Shown here one piece after another: positions 16,123-23,089 of a stretch of DNA of 36,880 nucleotides (its first letter is position 1; every line of letters starts with the position of its first letter). This DNA comes from Candidatus Sulfopaludibacter sp. (GTDB lineage: Bacteria > Acidobacteriota > Terriglobia > Bryobacterales > Bryobacteraceae). The position numbers and the translations under genes were made by a program. The DNA is taken from assembly GCA_031292755.1 (NCBI GenBank), contig JARLGM010000054.1, positions 1 through 36,880 of the forward strand. The letters are read 5' to 3'. The notes beneath the pieces are model-generated. The model did not search any database. It saw only the letters and a list, made by a program, of their open reading frames with translations, and was not told the origin of the DNA.

Positions 16123-17092
16123 GAGTGGGACAGGGCGTCTGTCTCCCCGCCCAGGCGCGCCGGCGGCGGAAATACGCCTGGGCCGCGCGTGCGTCCTTCA
16201 GGATCTGCGCCTTCAATGCCTCGGGCGAATCGAAGCGGCGCTCATCGCGCACCCGCCAACAGAATTCCACGCGAATGCGGCGCGGTGTTTCGCCGTCGAG
16301 CGGTTCCAGCAGGAATGTCTCGATGCTCAACTGGTCGCTGGTGCCGAAGGTGGGCCGGTACCCGATGTTGGTGATGGAATTCCACTCGCGGGCGCTCTCC
16401 AGGTCGCGCGTGCGCGTGACGTAAACGCCGCGGGCGGGAATGAGAGCGGCGGTGGTGAAAAGGTTGAGTGTGGGGACCGTTTCGCGCGACCCCACGCCGC
16501 GCCCGCTCACAACGTCGCCTTCCAGTCCGTACCCGTGCCGCAGCAGGCGCGCGGCCAGGGAGACGCTCCCGGCCTGAATCAGTTGGCGAATCCCGCTGCT
16601 GCTTACCACGCGGCCGCGCAGCGCCACCGCAGGCACAATCTCGGTTTGAAATCCGAGGCGGCTGCCAAGTTCCGCCAGCACCCGGATATTGCCGGCCTGT
16701 TTATGGCCGAAGCGGAAGTTATCGCCCACCAGCACGGCTTTCACGCCGAGCCGTTCCACCAGCAACTGCCGCACGAACTGCTCCGGCGAAAGCTGGGCCA
16801 GGTCGCGCGTGAAGGGGAGGATCAGCACTTGCTGAATGCCTTCCTCTTCCATCAGTTCGGCGCGGCGCTCCGGCGAAGTCATCAGCAGCGGAGCCCGTTC
16901 GGGAGCCACCACGCGCGTGGGATGCGGATCGAAGGTGAGCGCGCTCGCTTTCCAGCCGTACCGCTCGGCCAGTTCCGTCACTCGCCGCAGAATGCGCCGG
17001 TGTCCGAAATGCACGCCGTCGAAGTTTCCGATGGTGAGCGCGCTGGGGCCGAAATCCGGCGGCACTTCCTGCAGGCTGCGATAGAGCTTCAT
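16115..17092 (-). CDS. ribF: Bifunctional riboflavin kinase / FAD synthetase
   Basis: RibF makes FMN from riboflavin and FAD from FMN. Residues 1-180 are the nucleotidyltransferase: TIGNFDGVHFGHRRIL (the HxGH-like site), ALTFDPHPTRVV, GDNFRFGHKQAGN and VSSSGIRQLI. Residues 185-310 are the kinase, with GDVVSGRGVGSRETVPTLNL (PTxN motif) and NIGYRPTFG, then IETFLLEPL. The 325-residue length is normal. The start at 17092 overlaps the MBL-hydrolase stop by ATGA. No FMN riboswitch precedes it because it sits in the middle of an operon. Confidence 0.96.
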   Translation of the reverse strand: MKLYRSLQEVPPDFGPSALTIGNFDGVHFGHRRILRRVTELAERYGWKASALTFDPHPTRVVAPERAPLLMTSPERRAELMEEEGIQQVLILPFTRDLAQLSPEQFVRQLLVERLGVKAVLVGDNFRFGHKQAGNIRVLAELGSRLGFQTEIVPAVALRGRVVSSSGIRQLIQAGSVSLAARLLRHGYGLEGDVVSGRGVGSRETVPTLNLFTTAALIPARGVYVTRTRDLESAREWNSITNIGYRPTFGTSDQLSIETFLLEPLDGETPRRIRVEFCWRVRDERRFDSPEALKAQILKDARAAQAYFRRRRAWAGRQTPCPTHD

Positions 17093-17874
17093 GCGGCTTC
17101 GCCCACCGGAATCTCGAGGCCGTCATACGCCAGGCGGACGTGCGGCGGCAGCATGCTTTCGGCGCGCTGGTGTCCCAGGTCGTGGCAGATATGGGTGAAG
17201 AAGGCGCGGCGCGGCGCCAGGGCCTCCACGGTCTTGAGCGACCGCTCCACGGTGGAATGCGTGGGATGCGGCTTGTAGCGCAGGGCGTCCAGAAACAGCA
17301 CGTCCAAACCCTGTAACATCCGCATGGAGCTTTCGGGAATCTCGCTGTGATCGGTCAGGTACGCGGCGTCGCCGAAGCGGAAGCCGTAGATTTGCTGTTT
17401 GCCATGGAGGATGGGCACCGGCAGAAACTCCAGGCCGAACAGATCGAACCGATCTCCGTTCAGAAGGCGCTGCTCCAGTTTGGGAACATTGGTGTTCCGT
17501 TCGGCGCCATCGAAGATGTACGGGAAGCAGCGGTGGATGTGCTGCATGGTGTCCGGCGCGGCGTAAATCGGGATCGCTCCGTTTTGCCGGAAGTTGAACG
17601 GACGCACATCGTCCAGCCCCATCACGTGGTCTGCATGGTTGTGCGTAAACAGGATGGCATCCACCCGCTGGATGTCCGCCCGGAGGGCCTGCGTGCGGAA
17701 ATCGGGCGTGGTATCCACCAGCACGTTACGGCCTTCGTAGCCGATCAGGATGGAGGGCCGCAGGCGGTTGTCGCGCGGGTCCGCGGAGGTGCAGACAGCG
17801 CAATGACAGCCGATCATCGGCACACCCACGCTGGTTCCCGAACCGAGTACGGTGATCTTCAGGGGTACCGCCAT
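17089..17874 (-). CDS. PhnP-like MBL-fold phosphodiesterase
   Basis: The 261-residue metallo-beta-lactamase-fold protein opens with LGSGTSVGVPMIGC and carries the metal motif THNHADH (His78, His80, Asp82, His83). C23-H-C25-x2-C28 and a later His in THICHDLGHQ match the structural zinc site known from PhnP, which hydrolyses cyclic phosphoribosyl phosphates. Without phosphonate genes nearby it is probably a general cyclic-phosphodiester or nucleotide hydrolase, a common unnamed gene. It abuts the DUF1844 stop with no gap and overlaps ribF by four bases. Confidence 0.88.
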   Translation of the reverse strand: MAVPLKITVLGSGTSVGVPMIGCHCAVCTSADPRDNRLRPSILIGYEGRNVLVDTTPDFRTQALRADIQRVDAILFTHNHADHVMGLDDVRPFNFRQNGAIPIYAAPDTMQHIHRCFPYIFDGAERNTNVPKLEQRLLNGDRFDLFGLEFLPVPILHGKQQIYGFRFGDAAYLTDHSEIPESSMRMLQGLDVLFLDALRYKPHPTHSTVERSLKTVEALAPRRAFFTHICHDLGHQRAESMLPPHVRLAYDGLEIPVGEAA

Positions 17875-18198
17875 TCAGGTCTTCTGACCGGCCTGCTTGA
17901 CGTCCTCGGCAACCTGGACGAACCGGAAGCGCAGTTCGGTGACCGAATTTTCCAGCAGCCGTTGTTCGTCCAGCGTCAGATTGCCTTTGGTCTTTTCCAA
18001 TAGAACGCCCATCATATCGATGGTGTGGCGCGCCAGGTCGAGCTGCGGCTCAGGTTTCTCTCCTTCGCCGAAATGCATCAGGCCAAGCTGCATCTGGGCC
18101 TGCGCCTGCATGGAAAAAATCAGGAAGCTGAAGGACGCCGGCGGCAGCGGAATGCTCTCTTCCTGTGGTGTTTCAAGGTTGGAGTCTGGTTCGCTCAT
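17875..18198 (-). CDS. DUF1844-domain protein
   Basis: The 107-residue product has the DUF1844 signature: SFSFLIFSMQAQAQMQLGLM, then LDLARHTIDMMGVLLEKTKG and a helix with LTLDEQRLLENSVTELRFRF. The family is soluble, helical and widespread in Acidobacteriota and Deltaproteobacteria; its function is unknown. The start is ATG 18198 rather than the adjacent TTG 18201. TAAAAT on the minus strand at 18207-18212 could be the operon's -10, which would leave almost no leader. It is the first gene of the DUF1844-MBL-ribF-terC operon. Confidence 0.88.
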   Translation of the reverse strand: MSEPDSNLETPQEESIPLPPASFSFLIFSMQAQAQMQLGLMHFGEGEKPEPQLDLARHTIDMMGVLLEKTKGNLTLDEQRLLENSVTELRFRFVQVAEDVKQAGQKT

Positions 18199-18330
18199 CA
18201 ACCCCTATTTTAACTGAGGGCGTGGGCGACAGGCGGCGAAAGTCGACCGCCGGTCCCACCTGCCTTACCTCCCTTTGGAGCGCGTCCAGATGTTACATTG
18301 AAAAATCACCGTAATTCACTCTTCCCCAAC

Positions 18331-19125
18331 ATGCCAAACGATTCCAACGCGGGCGAAAAGTTTCAACAACTGGTCGAAATCATGAGCCGTCTGCGGGCTC
18401 CGGGCGGCTGCCCCTGGGACCGCGAACAGACCTTCGAGACGATTAAGCCGTTCACCCTGGAAGAGACCTACGAGGTGCTGGACGCCATCGATCGCCGCGA
18501 TTGGAAGGACCTGGCCGAAGAGTTGGGCGACTTCATGCTGCAAGCCGTCTTTTACGCGCAGATGGCCTCCGAGGAAAACCTGTTCCAGATCGGAGACACG
18601 CTGGATGCGATCAACAGCAAGCTGATCCGGCGCCATCCGCACGTGTTCGGCGATGAATCGGCGCAGACCTCCGGCGACGTGAAGCGCATCTGGGGCGAAG
18701 TGAAATCGGCCGAGAAGAAAGAGAAGGGCAGGGAAGCGGAGAGCCTGCTCGGCCCGGTTCCGCGCGCGCTCCCGGCTCTGGTGGAAGCGCAGCAGATTGC
18801 CTCCCGCGCCGCCGGAGTGGGCTTCGATTGGGAAAATGCCGAGCAGGTGATCGAAAAGTTGCACGAAGAGCTGGCCGAACTCGAAGAGGCGCGCCGCCTG
18901 GCGTCCCAGGATGAGCTGGAAAACGAGATCGGCGACCTGCTGTTCGTGCTGGTGAACCTGGCGCGCTTCATGAAAGTGGACCCGGAGCAGGCGCTGCGCC
19001 GCACCAATCGCAAGTTCCGCGAACGTTTCGGCTATATCGAACGCAAACTCGCCGAGCGCGGCAAGACGCCAGCCGGTTCGAATATCGAAGAAATGGAGGC
19101 GCTATGGCAAGAAGCGAAAAAGTGA
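18331..19125 (+). CDS. mazG: Nucleoside triphosphate pyrophosphohydrolase MazG
   Basis: MazG cleaves NTPs and dNTPs to monophosphates, cleaning damaged nucleotides and modulating the ppGpp response. The 264-residue protein has the two-copy layout of E. coli MazG: first domain with RAPGGCPWDREQTFETIKPF, EETYEVLDAI and EELGDFMLQ; second with AAGVGFDWENAEQVIEKLHE, EELAELEEA and ENEIGDLLFVLVNLARF (ExxE/ExxD magnesium site). I use the ATG at 18331; a TTG at 18298 would add eleven unconserved residues. It opens a plus-strand operon, and its last 22 bases overlap the next gene. Confidence 0.95.
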   Translation: MPNDSNAGEKFQQLVEIMSRLRAPGGCPWDREQTFETIKPFTLEETYEVLDAIDRRDWKDLAEELGDFMLQAVFYAQMASEENLFQIGDTLDAINSKLIRRHPHVFGDESAQTSGDVKRIWGEVKSAEKKEKGREAESLLGPVPRALPALVEAQQIASRAAGVGFDWENAEQVIEKLHEELAELEEARRLASQDELENEIGDLLFVLVNLARFMKVDPEQALRRTNRKFRERFGYIERKLAERGKTPAGSNIEEMEALWQEAKK

Positions 19126-19847
19126 TCGAGATCCGCCAGATATTCCATCTGGAAGAATTTCAGGACGTACTGAGGCTCCAGAAAGCGATCTGGGGATTCG
19201 ACGACGTGGAACTGCTTCCGCTGCGCTTTCTGGTGGTGGTGAGCAAGGTGGGCGGACACGTTTTCGGCGCGTACGACGGCCCGGAGATGATCGCGTTCTG
19301 CTTCGCCATCCCCGGTGTCAAGCCGGGCAACATGCCGTACCTGCACAGCCACATGCTGGGAGTTCTGGCTCCGTATCGGGACCTCGGCATCGGCCGCAAG
19401 TTGAAGGTGCGCCAGCGGGAGGATGCTCTGGCGCGCGGGATCAAGCTGATCGAATGGACCTTCGATCCGCTGGAAGTGAAGAACGCCTTCTTCAACATCG
19501 AGCGGCTGGGCGCCATCGTGCGGCGCTACAATCCGAACCAGTACGGACTCACCGCCAGCCCGCTGCACGGCGGCTTGCCCACGGACCGCTGCTACGCCGA
19601 ATGGTGGCTGGATTCGCCGCGCGTCGAGACCATCCTGGCGGGCGGGAAGGTGGACTCGTCGCCGCGGTTGCGCATCGCCTATCCGGCCGATATCGCGCGC
19701 ATCCGCGCCGAAGACAGTAAACGGGCGCGGGCGATCCAGCACGAGAATGCCGGGAAATTTCAGCGGGCGTTCGCGGAGGGGCTTGCGGTGACGCGTTTCG
19801 AACGGGCGGACGCCGAAGGAGCCTACTTGTTGGAGCCGTGGAAATGA
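19104..19847 (+). CDS. GNAT-family N-acyltransferase
   Basis: The 247-residue protein is a GNAT-fold acyltransferase of the COG3375 type: LQKAIWGFDDVELLPLRFL, then the acyl-CoA loop region MLGVLAPYRDLGIGRKLKVR, and RGIKLIEWTFDPLEVKNAFF with NIERLGAIVRRYNPNQYG. In Geobacillus and others a GNAT of this kind succinylates D-amino acids for the enolase-superfamily racemase encoded next door. Here the racemase-like gene starts inside its stop (ATGA), which supports that pairing. The donor (acetyl- or succinyl-CoA) cannot be told from sequence. The start ATG 19104 lies within the end of mazG. Confidence 0.86.
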   Translation: MARSEKVIEIRQIFHLEEFQDVLRLQKAIWGFDDVELLPLRFLVVVSKVGGHVFGAYDGPEMIAFCFAIPGVKPGNMPYLHSHMLGVLAPYRDLGIGRKLKVRQREDALARGIKLIEWTFDPLEVKNAFFNIERLGAIVRRYNPNQYGLTASPLHGGLPTDRCYAEWWLDSPRVETILAGGKVDSSPRLRIAYPADIARIRAEDSKRARAIQHENAGKFQRAFAEGLAVTRFERADAEGAYLLEPWK

Positions 19848-20953
19848 AAATCGAACGCATCACCCTTCGCCAGATCCGCATGCCGCTGGTGCACTTCTTC
19901 GAGACCAGTTTCGGCCGCACCTATTCGCGCGACATCATCCTGGTGCAGGTGGAGGGCGAAGGCGCCTCCGGATGGGGCGAAGTGACCGCCGGCGAGAACC
20001 CGTTTTACAACGAGGAGTGGACCGACTCGGCGTGGCTGATCGTCCGCAATTATGCCGCTCCGCGCGTGCTGGGCCGCGACTTGAAAAGCGCTGAAGACGT
20101 GTATCCGCTGACGGCGCACATCCGCGGCCACAACATGGCGCGCGGCGGGTTGGAAACGGCCATCTGGGATCTGGAAGCGCGCCTCGCGGGCGTTCCTTTG
20201 TGGCGGAAAATCGGCGGCGGCGCGCGCCGCGAAATTCCTTGCGGCGTCTCCATCGGCATTCAGGATTCGGTGGAACAGTTGATCGAGAAGATCGAGCGCG
20301 AACTGACAGATGGCTACCAGCGCATCAAGATGAAGATCAAGCCGGGCTGGGATATCGACGTGGTGCGGCGCGTGCGCGAGCGGTTCCCCACCATCAAGCT
20401 GATGTGCGACGCCAATTCCGCCTATACCCTGGCTGACGCGGACCATCTGAAGAAGCTCGACGATTTCTATCTGATGATGATCGAGCAGCCGCTGGCGCAC
20501 GACGACATCATCGATCACGCCGTGCTGCAAGGGCGGCTCGACACGCCCATCTGCCTGGATGAGTGCATTCGCGATGCGCACCACGCGGAGCAGGCCATCC
20601 GGCTGCGCGCCTGCGGGATCATTAATATCAAGCTGGGACGCGTGGCCGGTTTCGGCGAGGCCAAACGCCTGCACGATGTGGCGCAGGCAGCCGGAATCCC
20701 GGTGTGGTGCGGCGGCATGCTGGAGGCGGGCATCGGGCGGGCGCACAATATCGCGCTCGCCACCCTGCCCAATTTCGTGCTGCCCGGCGATGTCTCCGCC
20801 AGCAAACGCTACTGGAAGCAGGACATCATCCAACCGGCGGTAGAGACCACGCCGCACGGCACCATCGCCATACACGACGCGCCCGGCTTCGGCTACGCCC
20901 TGGATACCGATTTCATCCGTAGTATCACGGTGCGCGAGGAGTCTCTCGGTTGA
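19844..20953 (+). CDS. N-acylamino acid racemase / o-succinylbenzoate synthase-like enzyme
   Basis: This 369-residue enolase-superfamily member has the full OSBS/NAAAR active site: Lys in IKMKIKPGWD (Lys164), metal ligands Asp189 (MCDANSAYT), Glu214 (MIEQPL) and Asp239 (CLDEC), and Lys263 in NIKLGR. The capping-domain tail CGGMLEAGIGRAHN is typical too. No menaquinone genes are near, so racemisation of N-acylamino acids is favoured over MenC activity, in line with the overlapping GNAT gene. Many enzymes of this branch do both reactions. It is followed by an MFS gene starting in its stop codon (TTGA). Confidence 0.88.
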   Translation: MKIERITLRQIRMPLVHFFETSFGRTYSRDIILVQVEGEGASGWGEVTAGENPFYNEEWTDSAWLIVRNYAAPRVLGRDLKSAEDVYPLTAHIRGHNMARGGLETAIWDLEARLAGVPLWRKIGGGARREIPCGVSIGIQDSVEQLIEKIERELTDGYQRIKMKIKPGWDIDVVRRVRERFPTIKLMCDANSAYTLADADHLKKLDDFYLMMIEQPLAHDDIIDHAVLQGRLDTPICLDECIRDAHHAEQAIRLRACGIINIKLGRVAGFGEAKRLHDVAQAAGIPVWCGGMLEAGIGRAHNIALATLPNFVLPGDVSASKRYWKQDIIQPAVETTPHGTIAIHDAPGFGYALDTDFIRSITVREESLG

Positions 20954-22245
20954 AGGCTTTCGTCTCGCTCCTGCGCGAGAATTCCAACTACCGGAACACT
21001 TGGGTGGGCCAGGTAGTCAGCGAAATTGGCGACCACTTCAATAACATCGCGGTCTTCAGCCTGGCGCTGGCCACCACCAAATCCGGCCTGGTGGTGAGCG
21101 GCATCATGCTCTCGCGCGCCATTCCCGCCATGCTGGCGGGTCCGCTGGCGGGAGTGGTGCTGGACCGGTTCGACCGCAAACGCGTGATGATTGCGAGCGA
21201 CCTGGTGCGCGCCGTGGTGGCCGGCGGTTTCATCCTGACGGTGAACCATCCCAAAGCCTGGGCGCTGTACGTGCTCAGCGGTCTGCTGATGCTGGCCTCG
21301 CCGTTTTTTACGAGCGGGCGTGCGGCCATACTGCCCGCCATCGCCACCAGCGAAGAACTGCACACCGCCAACTCGCTGACCCAAACCACGCAGTGGACCA
21401 CGCTCGCGGCGGGCGCGTTTCTGGGCGGCACCAGCGTGATGCAGTTCGGCTACCGGTGGGCGTTCGCGGGCAATGCCCTGTCGTTTCTCATCTCGGCGTT
21501 TTGCATCTCGCGCCTGTTCCTGCCGGGCCGCGGCTTTCGCCCGCCCCGCCGCGCCTTGACCGAAGCCGAAGTGGTGCGGCCGTGGCACGAGTACACCGAG
21601 GGCCTCAAGTACATGCGATCGGTGCCGCTGATTCTGGGCCTGCTGATGGTCAACATCGGATGGGCCACCGGCGGCGGCGCGGCGCAGATTCTGTTTTCGG
21701 TGTTCGGCGAACTGGTGTTCAATCGCGGACCGGCGGGCCTCGGGGAGATCTGGGGATGCGCCGGGCTCGGCCTCTTGTGCGGGGGCGCGCTGGCCTATAC
21801 CATCGGGCGCCGCCTGAGCTTTCGCGATTACAAGCGCACCATCGTCATCTGTTATGTGGTGCACGGCGGGTCTTACATTCTGTTCAGCCAGATGCGGAGC
21901 TTTCCGTGGGCGCTGGTGTTTATCGCGCTCTCGCGCGCCGGGGTGGGGGTCAGCTCGGTGCTGAATATGTGGCAGCTTCTGCGGATTGTGCCCGATGCGT
22001 TTCGCGGGCGCGTGTTCGCCACTATGGAATCGATTCAATGGTCGGTGATGATGGTGTCGCTGGCGCTGGCCGGCATCGCCTCGCAGTATTGGGATCCGCG
22101 CACGATCGGCGCCATTGCCGGCGCGCTCAGTTCTACAACCGCGATATTCTGGGGCTGGGCGCACCTGACCGGGCGGCTGCCGGAGCCCGCCCGTGAAGGG
22201 GTGGACCCGGAAGAAATCGAAGTGCACGGGGAGCCGGTAGGGTAA
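20950..22245 (+). CDS. MFS transporter (EntS-like)
   Basis: The 431-residue protein shows twelve likely membrane segments and the MFS_3/EntS pattern: NYRNTWVGQVVSEIGDHFNN at the start, LAGVVLDRFDRKRVMIASD as the loop 2-3 motif, and LQTTQWT-like TQTTQWTTLAAGAFLGG mid-N-half. Substrates of this branch include siderophores and small drugs. The operon suggests export or uptake of an amino-acid derivative, but this is only inference. The TTG at 20950 is the only fitting start and overlaps the racemase stop. The C-terminus ends in an acidic tail. Confidence 0.88.
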   Translation: MKAFVSLLRENSNYRNTWVGQVVSEIGDHFNNIAVFSLALATTKSGLVVSGIMLSRAIPAMLAGPLAGVVLDRFDRKRVMIASDLVRAVVAGGFILTVNHPKAWALYVLSGLLMLASPFFTSGRAAILPAIATSEELHTANSLTQTTQWTTLAAGAFLGGTSVMQFGYRWAFAGNALSFLISAFCISRLFLPGRGFRPPRRALTEAEVVRPWHEYTEGLKYMRSVPLILGLLMVNIGWATGGGAAQILFSVFGELVFNRGPAGLGEIWGCAGLGLLCGGALAYTIGRRLSFRDYKRTIVICYVVHGGSYILFSQMRSFPWALVFIALSRAGVGVSSVLNMWQLLRIVPDAFRGRVFATMESIQWSVMMVSLALAGIASQYWDPRTIGAIAGALSSTTAIFWGWAHLTGRLPEPAREGVDPEEIEVHGEPVG

Positions 22246-22246
22246 G

Positions 22247-22252
22247 AGGAGG
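22247..22252 (+). promoter_or_regulatory. Ribosome binding site AGGAGG before the SDR gene
   Basis: A full AGGAGG stands just after the MFS stop. Four bases later comes ACG 22257, and ten bases later CTG 22263; no ATG, GTG or TTG lies in frame until GTG 22284. The strength of this site shows that translation starts here, so the SDR start is probably a rare codon. Confidence 0.65.
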
Positions 22253-22256
22253 CGTT

Positions 22257-22973
22257 ACGAGCCTGCAAGGCAAAGTCATCCTGGTGACGGGAGGGGCGAA
22301 GCGGATCGGCCGCGGGATCGCGCTGCGGCTGGCTGCGGAAGGCGCGCGGGTCTGCATTCACTACCAGCGGTCGGAGGAGGAGGCGCGCCGGACCGCGGAG
22401 GAATGCGGCGGCGCCGAACTGTTCCGCGCCAACCTGGAGAGCGTCGATGAGATTGGCCGCATGTTTGGCGACCTGGAGCAGCGACTGGGCCGGCTGGATG
22501 GCCTGGTCAACAACGCCGCCCGGTTCACGCGCTTCGACCCGCTGGACATTACCGAAAAGGACTGGGACTTCATCCACTCGGTCAATCTGAAGGCGGTCTT
22601 TTTCTGCTGCCAGAACGGCGCGCGCCTGATGAAGAAGACCGGCGGCGGCCGGATCGTCAATATCAGCTCGCTGGGCGGCATCCGGCCCTGGGCGGAGCAC
22701 GTGCATTACAATGCCTCGAAGGCCGGGGTGATCATGATGACCAAGGGGCTGGCGAAAGCCTTCGCGCCGGAGATCACGGTCAACTCGGTGGCGCCGGGCG
22801 TGATTCCCTTCGAGGATATCGACGAGCGCGGTAAGAGTATGATTCAGGCGACGCCGGCGGGGCGCGGTGGCACCCCGGCCGAAATCGCCGAGGCAGTGGT
22901 ATACTTCCTGAACGCAACGAACTTCGTCACCGGCCAGACGCTCGCCGTGGATGGCGGTCTCAGCTTGCGATAG
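22257..22973 (+). CDS. Short-chain dehydrogenase/reductase
   Basis: A classical SDR of about 238 residues: nucleotide motif VTGGAKRIGRG, NNAA, catalytic Ser in ISSLGG and YNASKAG (Tyr-x3-Lys), then VAPGVIPFED and the tail NFVTGQTLAVDGGLSLR. The GGAKRIG pattern resembles pteridine reductase-like or 3-oxoacyl-ACP reductase-like SDRs; the substrate is open. The first strand (SLQGKVILVTGG) needs a start before GTG 22284. The best position is ACG 22257 right after AGGAGG, where relatives would have ATG; CTG 22263 is the alternative. It closes the mazG operon. Confidence 0.85.
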   Translation, partial: TSLQGKVILVTGGAKRIGRGIALRLAAEGARVCIHYQRSEEEARRTAEECGGAELFRANLESVDEIGRMFGDLEQRLGRLDGLVNNAARFTRFDPLDITEKDWDFIHSVNLKAVFFCCQNGARLMKKTGGGRIVNISSLGGIRPWAEHVHYNASKAGVIMMTKGLAKAFAPEITVNSVAPGVIPFEDIDERGKSMIQATPAGRGGTPAEIAEAVVYFLNATNFVTGQTLAVDGGLSLR

Positions 22974-23089
22974 ATGTACGGATTCGTACGCTGTCCTTAA
23001 GATAATCAGTCACGGTGGCCGGATTTAGGGCATTAATGTTTGGTGGGGTTTGCGCCATTGCCTGCCCCGTACGAAATAGGAGGGATTTC
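22974..23089. other. Intergenic leader before the secreted protein
   Basis: The gap holds a small inverted repeat, GTACG-GATT-CGTAC (22976-22989), just after the SDR stop. It has no U-run, so it is a weak terminator candidate at best. AGGAGGG at 23079-23085 is the ribosome site of the next gene. No convincing promoter was found. Confidence 0.4.

Noticed and set aside
17875..18330. FMN or manganese riboswitch in front of ribF/terC
   Set aside because: Both genes start inside or against upstream coding sequence, and the only leader, before DUF1844, is too short and lacks the conserved elements.
19844..20953. menC of menaquinone synthesis
   Set aside because: The active site allows it, but no men genes are near and a GNAT gene overlaps it, which favours N-acylamino acid racemase. 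Not fully excluded.
20893..22227. A 444-codon minus-strand frame opposite the MFS gene
   Set aside because: It is Gln/His/Arg/Gly-rich without structure. The plus-strand frame has twelve membrane segments and family motifs.
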